From contig JAIBDK010000017.1 in the NCBI GenBank assembly GCA_024679435.1, forward strand, positions 1 to 14,905: a stretch of DNA of 14,905 bases. The letters run 5' to 3'. Both the position numbers and the translations under genes were made by a program. Shown here one piece after another: positions 1-6,694 of the stretch (position 1 is the first letter of the stretch; each line of letters opens with the position of its first letter). The stretch comes from Gammaproteobacteria bacterium. GTDB lineage: Bacteria > Pseudomonadota > Gammaproteobacteria > Arenicellales > Poriferihabitantaceae. The notes under the pieces are model-generated. The model saw nothing but the letters and a program-made list of their open reading frames with translations. It did not search any database and was not told the DNA's origin.

Positions 1-789
1 AAGTTCCGGCTTGTTTTTTGCAAACAGGTCCATAATCAGGAAGGCCAGTTCACTGGCTACATCAATCCATCTCAACTGCTCGTTAAACTCAAGGCAGTCA
101 AAAGCAATAATTTCGGAGTCAATGTAGACCAGGTTGCCAAGGTGTAAGTCACCGTGGCATTCCCTGACTCGGCCTCCTTCAAGTCGTTTGATAAAAGTAT
201 CGTTATTCTTTTGAAGGGAAGTTAGAGTCCATTGTTTCAGGTGAGTCAAAGTTTCAACTTCTCCCGGCGTTATTGAATCCAGGTCAATGGATTCAAAGTT
301 CTGAATATTTCTCGAGGAAATGCTTGTTCCGTTGGAAAAACAACTTTTCAGATCTGCGACCCCAACTCCCTCATGGAACACCGCAAGCGCAATGCAGAAT
401 TTGTGAAACGGTTTTGTTAAATCTATGGGGTTCTCAATGAGGCAGGATAATTCATTTTCAGGTGAGAACTGTTTCATTTTTACGGCATATTCGAGAATCT
501 GACCTTTGCCGTTAATTTCTGGTTTTGTTTCTGGGCCGGTAATGGTTATTACACCGATGTACAAGTCAGCCGCCAGACGCTTGTTAAGTCTGATTTCTTC
601 AGCACAATAAAACTTGCGTTTTTCCAGAGAGGAGAAGTCAACAAAGCCGAGGTTAACAGGCTTTTTAATTTTATAGGCATGATGCCCGTCGAGAAGTACG
701 TAGGAAATATGAGTTTCAATTACCTTTTGAATTCCAGATGGATGGAGGATCCCGGGCATACATAACGAGTCTATAATATCTTTTGTCAA
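1..789 (-). CDS. Aminoglycoside phosphotransferase-fold protein, N-terminal part (C-terminus outside window)
   Basis: The reverse strand is open for 263 codons from position 789 to the window edge, so the C-terminus is missing. The start is read as TTG at 787-789 because an AAGGAAG-type ribosome binding site (797-803) lies 7 bases upstream. Early residues contain a YKIKKPVNLGFVDFSSLEKR-type segment. A kinase-like catalytic loop HGDLHLGN sits at residues 212-219 (Asp214, Asn219), and FDCLEF at residues 230-235 occupies the place of the metal-binding loop. This pattern is typical of the roughly 500-residue family annotated as bifunctional aminoglycoside phosphotransferase/ATP-binding protein, in which a P-loop kinase domain follows; that domain would lie to the left of the window. 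The true substrate of the family is not established and a role in drug resistance should not be assumed. The lipocalin-like fragment ends 22 bases upstream on the same strand. Confidence 0.85.
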   Translation of the reverse strand, partial: MTKDIIDSLCMPGILHPSGIQKVIETHISYVLLDGHHAYKIKKPVNLGFVDFSSLEKRKFYCAEEIRLNKRLAADLYIGVITITGPETKPEINGKGQILEYAVKMKQFSPENELSCLIENPIDLTKPFHKFCIALAVFHEGVGVADLKSCFSNGTSISSRNIQNFESIDLDSITPGEVETLTHLKQWTLTSLQKNNDTFIKRLEGGRVRECHGDLHLGNLVYIDSEIIAFDCLEFNEQLRWIDVASELAFLIMDLFAKNKPEL

Positions 790-811
790 CCTGTGTCTTC
801 CTTATCAAATT

Positions 812-1057
812 CTATAGCCAGTTGTTTGAATTTGGTTCCAAAAAAGATGCCATTTCAATTTTCGGGTGACTGGAGAAAGCATAAACAGACCGCCCTGCAA
901 GCCAGTATATTACATAATAGTCAGCGAAAAGAAAGCTGGGCAAAATCAATTTGGTTTTGACTTCATCACCCCCGATGAGTTTTCCAATAACCCGCTGATT
1001 ATTCTGAAAAATCCCGGACTGGTTAACAAGCCCGGCTACGGTAACCGTCCCATCATG
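812..1057 (-). pseudogene. Lipocalin (Blc-like) remnant, truncated at both ends
   Basis: The reverse strand is open for 81 codons between a TGA-TAA pair (1058-1063) and a TAG at 812-814, with no start codon near its beginning. From memory of E. coli Blc, the translation lines up almost without gaps: a DGTVTV strand, a GK about 22 residues later, a KTKL strand, then FADYYVIYWL and VYAF where Blc has GGYNVIALD and HALV, and a proline at the matching place. The N-terminal GxWYEIA strand and the C-terminal helix are absent, and reading stops where family members have LWILSRTP. I infer a decayed gene that once preceded the phosphotransferase-like gene in the same direction. A plus-strand reading frame overlapping this stretch has no such similarity. 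The call is moderate because I cannot run a profile search. Confidence 0.45.
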
Positions 1058-1069
1058 TTATCAGCATAA

Positions 1070-1393
1070 AAACGCCTCTGTTTCTTGCGATTTGCACCCT
1101 GAAAACCTGTTTTTCTTGCTTTTCTGCTGGTTTCCTGACGTCAATAAGGATCGCCCAGATTGTCATATTTATGTTTAGTGGTTAACTGAGGTTTAATGAC
1201 ACACATCAATTCACTCTCCTATTTTAGTTACCTCTGATCAACATTCATTTTCTTTTCAGGGTTATATTGGAAAACAAAATTTAACAATATGAAAATTGAT
1301 CGCTTTGCAGTAATTTGACGTGCAGAGCGCATTTTTTAACTGAAAACCTGTTTAAGGTTAAGTTTATGAATTTAATAATATGAGTGATATTGC
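1070..1393. other. Non-coding leader region before the permease
   Basis: I find no convincing gene in this AT-rich stretch of 324 bases. It must carry the promoter of the rightward permease gene. A TTGACG at 1315-1320 could serve as a -35 element, but no good -10 hexamer follows at normal spacing, so I do not call a promoter. The region contains both copies of a 14-base direct repeat (1099-1112 and 1340-1353). No FNR/Anr box is visible. Confidence 0.5.
1099..1353. repeat. Direct repeat, CTGAAAACCTGTTT, two copies
   Basis: CTGAAAACCTGTTT occurs exactly at 1099-1112 and again at 1340-1353, in the same orientation, 227 bases apart. The second copy lies about 40 bases before the permease start. 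The purpose is unknown; it could be a pair of regulator sites or chance in AT-rich DNA. Confidence 0.35.
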
Positions 1394-2596
1394 ATGAGTT
1401 TAAAACGAGGACTTAACCTTCCTCTGTTGCTGTTTTATGGTGTAGGCAATATTCTGGGTGCAGGTATCTACGTCCTTGTCGGGGAAGTAGCCAGCGTAGC
1501 CGGTTATCTTGCGCCGCTGTCATTTGTCATTTCTGCGTTTATCGCAGGCCTTACGGGGATTACCTACATTGAGCTTGCCTCACGATTTCCGGTAAGCGCA
1601 GGAGAAGCGGTCTACGTCGATGAGGCATTTCATATTCGAAGGCTCTCCATCGCTGTAGGTCTGATGGTTTGTGCCAGCGGAATTATATCGGCCGCTGTGC
1701 TTGCCAAGGGGTTTGTTGGCTACATGCAGTTATTCACGGGATTCCCGGGAGAGCTAGTCGTCGTTCTGCTGCTTGGCGCCCTGTGTCTGGTTGCAATTGC
1801 CGGGATTACTGAATCAGTTAGCATTGCGGCACTCTTTACGATATTTGAAATAGCTGGCTTACTATTGATTCTCTGGGTTTGCCGTGACGCCTTGTTCTCC
1901 ATACCTGAGAAAGCACCTGTGTTTGCTGTTTCTATGAAAACCTATGCCTGGTCCGGAGTCATGGCGGGAGCCTTTCTTTCATTCTTCGCTTTTATCGGGT
2001 TTGAAGATATGGTGAACGTCGTGGAGGAGGTTAAGAATCCACAAAAAACGCTTCCAAAAGCGATTATATTATCTTTGATCATCTGTTCATTGCTGTACTT
2101 TTTTATAGCCCTCGCAGCGGTGCTGCAGGTTGATCCGGTTTCTTTGGCTAAAGATGGGGCCCCGTTGGCAACCGTTTATCAGGCCGCAACGGGCAATGAA
2201 CCCGTGTTTATCGGTATTCTTGGTTTATTTGCGATCGTAAACGGCATTTTGATTCAGATAATCATGGTTTCCAGAATTTTATATGGGATGGCGGAAAAAA
2301 AATGGTTGCCGAGATTCCTGGGTAAAGTCAATAACCGGTTTCATACCCCGGGAAACGCAACTCTGTTGACAGTCATTATTATTGTGATTCTTGCGCTTAT
2401 TTTGCCGCTGATTTCTCTTGCTTCATTGACCAGTATGGTGGTGTTGTCAATATTTGCCCTGGTCAATTTTTCACTTCTTTTCCTGAAAGCCAGAAACCCT
2501 GACCCTGTGGGAATAAACAAGGTTCCCCCGTCTATACCTGTCCTTGGGCTGATGGCGTCTTTGATACTCATTATGATGAGTTTTTCCCTGTTTTGA
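1394..2596 (+). CDS. APC-superfamily amino acid/polyamine-type permease
   Basis: This 400-residue protein is hydrophobic throughout, with about 11-12 predicted membrane helices. It begins with the hallmark first helix of the amino acid-polyamine-organocation superfamily, containing the glycine-rich unwound segment GNILGAGIYVLVGE (residues 18-31). A conserved YIELASRFPVSAGE segment follows at the second/third helix, and a GFEDMVNVVEEVKNPQKTLP loop after helix six, typical of amino acid permeases. The C-terminus is short, so the protein is somewhat smaller than many family members (430-500). It probably imports or exchanges an amino acid or amine at the inner membrane; the substrate cannot be read from sequence. 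The ATG at 1394 fits the usual N-terminus, but its ribosome binding site is weak. The gene is followed by an inverted repeat and an FNR/Anr-type promoter, so it probably does not share its transcript with the stress protein downstream. Confidence 0.88.
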   Translation: MSLKRGLNLPLLLFYGVGNILGAGIYVLVGEVASVAGYLAPLSFVISAFIAGLTGITYIELASRFPVSAGEAVYVDEAFHIRRLSIAVGLMVCASGIISAAVLAKGFVGYMQLFTGFPGELVVVLLLGALCLVAIAGITESVSIAALFTIFEIAGLLLILWVCRDALFSIPEKAPVFAVSMKTYAWSGVMAGAFLSFFAFIGFEDMVNVVEEVKNPQKTLPKAIILSLIICSLLYFFIALAAVLQVDPVSLAKDGAPLATVYQAATGNEPVFIGILGLFAIVNGILIQIIMVSRILYGMAEKKWLPRFLGKVNNRFHTPGNATLLTVIIIVILALILPLISLASLTSMVVLSIFALVNFSLLFLKARNPDPVGINKVPPSIPVLGLMASLILIMMSFSLF

Positions 2597-2600
2597 GGTT

Positions 2601-2638
2601 CATGTCAAAGCGCCGGTATAGTAGAAATTTTTGACATG
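2601..2638. repeat. Inverted repeat CATGTCAAA / TTTGACATG
   Basis: CATGTCAAA at 2601-2609 is perfectly complementary in reverse to TTTGACATG at 2630-2638, with a 20-base loop. The right arm overlaps the left half of the FNR/Anr box. It could form a weak hairpin at the end of the permease transcript, or be an additional regulator half-site upstream of the stress-protein promoter. There is no T-run directly after the stem, so a classical terminator is unlikely. Confidence 0.4.
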
Positions 2639-2672
2639 AGTCAAAGAGTTTTTCCGACGCAAAGTGTATGAT
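2631..2672 (+). promoter_or_regulatory. FNR/Anr-type operator and -10 element upstream of the universal stress protein
   Basis: TTGACATGAGTCAA at 2631-2644 is a perfect dyad of the FNR/Anr form TTGAC-N4-GTCAA. TATGAT at 2667-2672 is a good -10 hexamer starting 22 bases after the box. A transcription start near 2679 would put the box centre at -41.5, the classic position for activation by FNR-like proteins at class II promoters. No -35 hexamer is needed in such promoters. The start codon of the stress protein follows at 2703. Induction when oxygen falls is therefore inferred. Confidence 0.75.
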
Positions 2673-2702
2673 AGACGTATTCAAAACTATTGGAGCATGA
2701 TT

Positions 2703-3536
2703 ATGAATATCAAAGATATCCTTGTGCAGGTTGATAATACTCAGGCCTGCACACATCGTCTTAATGTTGTCCGAAATCTTGCCGATAAGTTCGATTCTCA
2801 CGTAACCGGCATGTATATATCACCGCCAATTCATATACCCGCTTATACGGGTGTGGCGGTTCCCACTCTTGCTGTCGCTGCGCTTCAGGAACATCAGGAA
2901 GATTTGGAGAAGGAGGCCCGAAGTGTCTTCGATAAAATGACCGATGCCTGGGAGCGAAAAATCTCCTGGAATTACGAGGAGAACGAAATAGCGTCAGCAA
3001 TAATTGCTGCTTCGGGAACCCATGATCTGGTTGTTCTCGGTCAGTATGATAATAATGACGACAACGATATAAATGTCGGTGTTGTGGACCGCGTTGCCAT
3101 AGAATGTGGCCGGCCTGTTCTGGTGATTCCTCATGATCCCAGCAACAAAGCGAGTGACGCCGGCGCAGGCAAAAGAGTTATCGTCGCCTGGAACGGGAAA
3201 CGGGAATCTATCCGGGCAATTCACGACGCCATGCCTTTTCTGAACAACGCCGAGTCTGTAAACATTGTATCGGTTAGTCAACCGGGTTATGACGAATTGC
3301 CCGGTGCCGAGATTGCCGAGCATATCGCCCGCCACGGCATAAACGTTGAGGCGGAAAACTTGACCAACAAAGGTGGCTCGGTTGGTGAGATTTTGCTCGA
3401 CTGCGGAAAGCGCTATGGTGCTGATATGATTGTTATGGGGGCGTATGGTCATACTCGTTTCCGAGAGATGGTTCTCGGAGGAGCAACCCGGCATGTGTTG
3501 AAAAAAGCGAATATCCCAATATTCATGTCACATTAG
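2703..3536 (+). CDS. Tandem universal stress protein (two Usp domains)
   Basis: The protein has 277 residues and consists of two universal stress protein domains. The first opens with MNIKDILVQVDN, and the second begins near residue 155 with KRVIVAWNGKRESIRAI. The second domain ends in VMGAYGHTRFREMVLGGAT, a version of the G-x2-G-x9-G(S/T) nucleotide-binding loop. The matching loop of the first domain is degenerate (GQYDNNDDND), so probably only the second half binds ATP. I chose ATG 2703 because GGAG at 2692-2695 lies 7 bases before it; a GTG at 2664 in the same frame would fall inside the promoter. An FNR/Anr box at -41.5 suggests induction under low oxygen, as known for several Pseudomonas Usp genes. 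A small coiled-coil gene follows after 42 bases. The exact physiological role is unknown. Confidence 0.9.
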   Translation: MNIKDILVQVDNTQACTHRLNVVRNLADKFDSHVTGMYISPPIHIPAYTGVAVPTLAVAALQEHQEDLEKEARSVFDKMTDAWERKISWNYEENEIASAIIAASGTHDLVVLGQYDNNDDNDINVGVVDRVAIECGRPVLVIPHDPSNKASDAGAGKRVIVAWNGKRESIRAIHDAMPFLNNAESVNIVSVSQPGYDELPGAEIAEHIARHGINVEAENLTNKGGSVGEILLDCGKRYGADMIVMGAYGHTRFREMVLGGATRHVLKKANIPIFMSH

Positions 3537-3578
3537 TGGTGCCACTTTAAATCAAGCCTACCGAATCAGGAAAATCAA

Positions 3579-3824
3579 ATGACATATAATCTCGATAATA
3601 AGCTCAAAGAGCTGGAGTCAGCGAGATCTAACGCGATCGCAACTCTGGAAAAACTCAGGGATACCGCAGGCAAGGCTAAAGGCACGCCCGTGGAGTCCTT
3701 CGCTCAGAAAATTGAGGATGCAACTCATCAGGTCAGTTTGCTTGATGAGCACATCTCTGCACTAAAGCTGGAAAAAGCCCAGTCCTGGGAGAAGTCTGCG
3801 ATTGGTAGTGATGTAGAGTATTGA
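3579..3824 (+). CDS. Small predicted coiled-coil protein
   Basis: I do not recognise this 81-residue protein. It is charged and soluble, with no cysteine, no signal peptide and no membrane segment. Most of it looks helical: residues 6-30 and about 40-72 show heptad-like spacing of leucine, isoleucine and valine, broken by a GKAKGTPV turn, so a two-helix coiled-coil hairpin is likely. AGGA about 8 bases before the ATG is a good ribosome binding site. The gene starts 42 bases after the universal stress protein in the same direction and has no obvious promoter of its own, which suggests co-transcription from the FNR/Anr-controlled promoter. Between the two genes lies a short perfect palindrome AGTGGTGCCACT (3535-3546). 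Confidence 0.7.
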   Translation: MTYNLDNKLKELESARSNAIATLEKLRDTAGKAKGTPVESFAQKIEDATHQVSLLDEHISALKLEKAQSWEKSAIGSDVEY

Positions 3825-3835
3825 GTCTGCGGAAG

Positions 3836-4042
3836 CTATTGAGACTCCGGAATTTTCTGTCTGTCAGCTTTTTTGGTTGCCCGTCTTCGGAGTAAATCCG
3901 TTCCCCAGAACCCGAGGCATTTATAAGCGATGTCGATTCGCTTGAGTGCATTTTTGGGAGATTGTTCATGCTTCCACTCCAGAGATTCAGAAACCCAGAA
4001 ATTTCCCGGTCAAACAAACGTTAGTTCAAGTTGGTCTCGCAT
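3836..4042 (-). pseudogene. Possible decayed short gene, interrupted by an in-frame TGA
   Basis: On the reverse strand, codons from 4009 to the TAG at 3836-3838 give a 57-residue peptide with ordinary protein-like composition, including NFWVSESLEWKHEQSPKNAL and a basic tail around LLRRRATKK. No start codon opens it directly. In the same frame an ATG at 4040-4042 is separated from it by ten codons ending in TGA (4010-4012). Further upstream the same frame continues with plausible sequence until another TGA just before that ATG. I do not recognise a family. The likeliest explanations are a decayed gene or chance; codon reassignment or selenocysteine is not supported by anything else seen here. 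Confidence 0.25.
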
Positions 4043-4174
4043 TCAGAGCTGAACTTCGGCTATATCACTTAACTGGTAATTGCTGTGGTTTTTAATCTCA
4101 ACATTGTCGTTCGCACTGCCAGCTGACTGTTAGTAGATACATCAGCGGATAGAATTTTTGAGAGGAGTTTTGTC

Positions 4175-4243
4175 ATGTGTTGTTCTGCTTTCGTGCCCGA
4201 AAAAACTGCAGATGTAATCTCGAATACGGGCAAGTATAGATAA
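4175..4243 (+). CDS. Possible 22-residue leader peptide
   Basis: ATG at 4175 follows AGGAG (4163-4167) at a spacing of 7 bases, a better ribosome binding site than most genes in this window have. The frame encodes 22 residues beginning MCCSAFVPEKT and stops at TAA 4241-4243, 59 bases before the start of the PLP-enzyme gene. It could be a leader peptide controlling the downstream cluster, since it opens with a Cys-Cys pair and the next gene has a cysteine-desulfurase-like fold. A chance ORF is equally possible, and no attenuator hairpin is evident. Confidence 0.3.
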   Translation: MCCSAFVPEKTADVISNTGKYR

Positions 4244-4252
4244 TACGATATA

Positions 4253-4264
4253 ATTCGGGTCCGA
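4253..4264. promoter_or_regulatory. Short dyad TTCGGGTCCGAA upstream of the PLP enzyme
   Basis: The two five-base arms TTCGG and CCGAA are separated by GT and lie 38 bases before the start codon at 4303. The size and position suit a repressor or activator half-site pair, but the regulator is unknown and the match is short. Confidence 0.25.
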
Positions 4265-4302
4265 AATCTCCTTGTTATACAAATTCAGAAGACGACTATT
4301 CC

Positions 4303-5568
4303 ATGTTTAAAGATGCTTTATTGTCTCAGGTTCGGGACAAATTCCACCACGCAGACGAGTGTCCCTATCAGGGCGTCCGTGCTTTTTTCGAAAACGCTGG
4401 AGGATCTCTAACCCTGAAATCAGTGGTTGAGGTCAATTCAAGGCTGTCTTCCATTCCGGATAATCAGGGTCGGGATAATCCCGCATCTCTGGAGATGGTG
4501 AGATTGATCAATCAGGGCAAGGCCGACATGCTCGATTTCATGGGTACCCAGAGAGGCAAAGTATTTGTCGGCGAAAGTGGAACTGAAGTAACCTATCGTC
4601 TGGTCAGGGCAGCTATTCTGGGCTCGATTGGTTCAGATAATCCTGGCAGCACGGTCATTGGCAGCACGCTTGAACATCCTGCTACGGTGAGTGCCTGTAA
4701 ACGTTGGAGCAAAATTGCCGGCAAGAATTATGTTGAAATTCCGCATAACAGTGACACTGGTTCTGTTACTGCGGCAGACTATAAGAAATTAGTTACTTCG
4801 GATACCTGTGTGGCGACCATTATACAAACCAGTCCAGTAACGGGCGTTGGGGTTGACGTCGGTGCAGTTGTCGAAACGATTAGAGCGGTGTCGCCGGATT
4901 GCATTATTATTGTTGATGGCATCCAGCACGCTGCCCATGGTGCTGTGCACCTTGATCACTACGATATTGATGGCTTTGTGTTGTCAGCATACAAGGTTTT
5001 TTCACGCCACAACTATGGGGTCGGTTGGGTTTCTTCAAGACTAGCCGAATTGCCTCACGATCATCTGGATGGCACTCCCTCGGATTTCTGGGAGCTGGGC
5101 ACCCGGGATGCCGCCGCTTATGCGACTTTTTCCGAAGTGGTGCGCTATCTGGAATGGTTGGGTTCTGAATTTACTGATTCAGGCAATAGACGTGATCGCC
5201 TTGATGCGGCGGGACGGGCTATTACTGCGCAGGAAGCTAACCTTGTTGATGTGATGATTAACGGCACTGAAGGCCAAAAGGGTTTGAGGCAGATGCCCGA
5301 GGTTCTCGTTATTGGCGGATACGACAACGATGACAGGGCAGGGCTGGTATCCATGGCCCTTGAAGGTGTCCCTTCTGTGGATGTGGTGAAAACTTTGAAC
5401 AATGCAGGTGTTCGTACTCATCTTCGTAAGGCCGATTATTTTTCAGCCAATATCCTTAATCCGCTTGGACTGGATTCCTGCATACGGGTTTCCATGTGTC
5501 ACTACAATTCGAGGGAGGAGGTGTTGAAATTTCTGGGAGTTGTAGAGCGAATTGTGTCCGGGCTTTAA
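4303..5568 (+). CDS. Class V PLP-dependent aminotransferase/cysteine desulfurase-like protein
   Basis: The 421-residue product has the fold-type I, class V architecture. It begins with FFENAGGSLTLKSV (residues 28-41), the substrate-loop start seen in cysteine-desulfurase-like proteins. TLEHPAT (122-128) carries the His that stacks on the PLP ring. VDGIQHAAHG (204-213) carries the Asp (205) that binds the pyridine nitrogen. SAYKVFSRHNYG (228-239) carries the probable Schiff-base Lys231. The catalytic cysteine loop of true IscS/NifS enzymes is not evident, so the activity may be transamination, lyase or desulfurase-like on another substrate. The tartrate/D-malate-type dehydrogenase follows 58 bases downstream and VOC proteins after that, which suggests one small catabolic unit that removes an amino group or splits a C-N or C-S bond before oxidation of a hydroxy acid. 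That pathway is inference. Confidence 0.85.
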   Translation: MFKDALLSQVRDKFHHADECPYQGVRAFFENAGGSLTLKSVVEVNSRLSSIPDNQGRDNPASLEMVRLINQGKADMLDFMGTQRGKVFVGESGTEVTYRLVRAAILGSIGSDNPGSTVIGSTLEHPATVSACKRWSKIAGKNYVEIPHNSDTGSVTAADYKKLVTSDTCVATIIQTSPVTGVGVDVGAVVETIRAVSPDCIIIVDGIQHAAHGAVHLDHYDIDGFVLSAYKVFSRHNYGVGWVSSRLAELPHDHLDGTPSDFWELGTRDAAAYATFSEVVRYLEWLGSEFTDSGNRRDRLDAAGRAITAQEANLVDVMINGTEGQKGLRQMPEVLVIGGYDNDDRAGLVSMALEGVPSVDVVKTLNNAGVRTHLRKADYFSANILNPLGLDSCIRVSMCHYNSREEVLKFLGVVERIVSGL

Positions 5569-5626
5569 GAGTCAGGATTTTTACCGTAATTCAGATAAGT
5601 TTTAGACCTTGAAATGAAAAACGACT

Positions 5627-6694
5627 GTGAGTAAGCCATTAAAAATCGCGGTAATTCCCGGGGATGGGATCGGTAATGAAGTTGTTCCTGCGGCCATAAA
5701 AGTTCTGGACAAGCTGAATGACAGGTTTGGTATCGAAATGGAGTGGACCTGGTTTGACTGGAGCTGCGCGTATTATCAGAAACACGGTCAGATGATGCCG
5801 GAAGACGGAATCGAGCAACTGTCCGCTTTTGATGCTGTTTTCCTCGGTGCTGTGGGGTTTCCGGGTGTTCCCGATCACGTTTCCTTATGGGGTTTGTTGA
5901 TTCCGATCCGCAGGGCCTTTCAGCAATATGCCAATGTTCGACCTATTAAATTGCTGAAGGGTATCGAGTCTCCACTTAAGGGGCGAGACTCTAATGATAT
6001 TGATTTCGTGGTGGTACGCGAAAACAATGAAGGTGAGTACTCGGAAATAGGTGGGCGACTGTATGAAGGCAGTGATAATGAAATGGTTTTGCAAGAGTCC
6101 ATTTTCACCCGTAAAGGTGTGGATCGTATTCTCAGGTATGCGTTCGAACTGGCATCGACAAGAAAACGTAAACATTTAACGTCGGCAACCAAATCCAACG
6201 GCATTATTCATACTATGCCCTACTGGGATGAACGTTTTTTGACAATGTCTGGAAACTATCCGGATATCTCCACCAATCAGTTTCATATTGATATTCTGGT
6301 TGCCCACTTTGTCCTTCACCCGGACTGGTTTGATGTGGTGGTGGGAAGTAATCTGTTCGGCGATATACTTTCAGATCTGGGGCCGGCCGTAGCGGGAACA
6401 ATCGGCATTGCACCATCCGCTAATATTAATCCGGAAAAGGAGTTTCCCAGTATGTTTGAACCTGTCCATGGATCGGCACCAGACATTGCCGGAAAGGGTA
6501 TCGCTAACCCCATTGCACAAATCTGGTCCGGAGCGATGATGCTTGAATTTCTGGGCCATCAGGAAGCGGCAGATCACCTGTTAGAAGCTATTGAAAAAAC
6601 TTTGGAACAGCCGGAATTACTGACACCGGATATGGGTGGAAATGCAAATACAATGAGCCTGGCCCAACGCATCTCGGAGAATTGTCAGGGATGA
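5627..6694 (+). CDS. Tartrate dehydrogenase/D-malate dehydrogenase (decarboxylating) family protein
   Basis: The 355-residue protein belongs to the beta-decarboxylating dehydrogenases (isocitrate, isopropylmalate, tartrate, D-malate). It begins with KIAVIPGDGIGNEV. The region DHVSLWGLLIPIRRAFQQY (83-101) is typical of the TtuC/DmlA branch rather than LeuB. Substrate and metal residues appear in place: Arg95, Arg105, Arg131, Tyr138, Lys189, Asp222, Asp246 and Asp250. HGSAPDIAGKGIANP is the NAD-binding loop. The predicted reaction is NAD- and Mg/Mn-dependent oxidation and decarboxylation of a 2-hydroxy-dicarboxylate such as D-malate or tartrate; which one cannot be told from sequence. The start is GTG 5627, giving the usual N-terminus, although the ribosome binding site is weak. 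Its TGA stop overlaps the ATG of the following 35-codon ORF. The gene probably shares a transcript with the PLP enzyme upstream. Confidence 0.88.
   Translation: MSKPLKIAVIPGDGIGNEVVPAAIKVLDKLNDRFGIEMEWTWFDWSCAYYQKHGQMMPEDGIEQLSAFDAVFLGAVGFPGVPDHVSLWGLLIPIRRAFQQYANVRPIKLLKGIESPLKGRDSNDIDFVVVRENNEGEYSEIGGRLYEGSDNEMVLQESIFTRKGVDRILRYAFELASTRKRKHLTSATKSNGIIHTMPYWDERFLTMSGNYPDISTNQFHIDILVAHFVLHPDWFDVVVGSNLFGDILSDLGPAVAGTIGIAPSANINPEKEFPSMFEPVHGSAPDIAGKGIANPIAQIWSGAMMLEFLGHQEAADHLLEAIEKTLEQPELLTPDMGGNANTMSLAQRISENCQG

Larger units (their letters stand above)
3825..4302. other. Gene-poor stretch before the metabolic cluster
   Basis: This stretch of about 480 bases has no clear conserved gene. It contains the TGA-interrupted reverse-strand frame (3836-4042), a 22-codon forward ORF with a good ribosome binding site (4175-4243), and a short dyad TTCGGGTCCGAA (4253-4264) about 40 bases upstream of the PLP-enzyme start. 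The promoter of the cluster must lie here, but I cannot point to a convincing -35/-10 pair. Confidence 0.5.

Noticed and set aside
866..1069. A forward 67-codon frame starting with GTG
   Set aside because: It has no ribosome binding site or recognisable motif, and the opposite strand in the same place reads as a lipocalin-like sequence, so it is most likely an antisense shadow.
2664..2702. A longer start (GTG 2664) for the universal stress protein
   Set aside because: It would place the start codon upstream of the predicted transcription start at about 2679, and the extra residues do not belong to the Usp fold; ATG 2703 has a good GGAG site.
3535..3546. AGTGGTGCCACT as a transcription terminator between the stress protein and the coiled-coil gene
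   Set aside because: The stem has only five base pairs with a two-base centre and no T-run, so it is unlikely to end transcription.
4010..4012. TGA in the reverse-strand frame read as selenocysteine
   Set aside because: The following bases show no convincing bacterial SECIS hairpin, the peptide belongs to no known selenoprotein family, and a second in-frame TGA precedes the ATG.
3733..4017. A reverse-strand frame of 94 codons overlapping the small coiled-coil gene
   Set aside because: It runs antisense through a gene with a good ribosome binding site, has low-complexity serine-rich composition and shows no motif.
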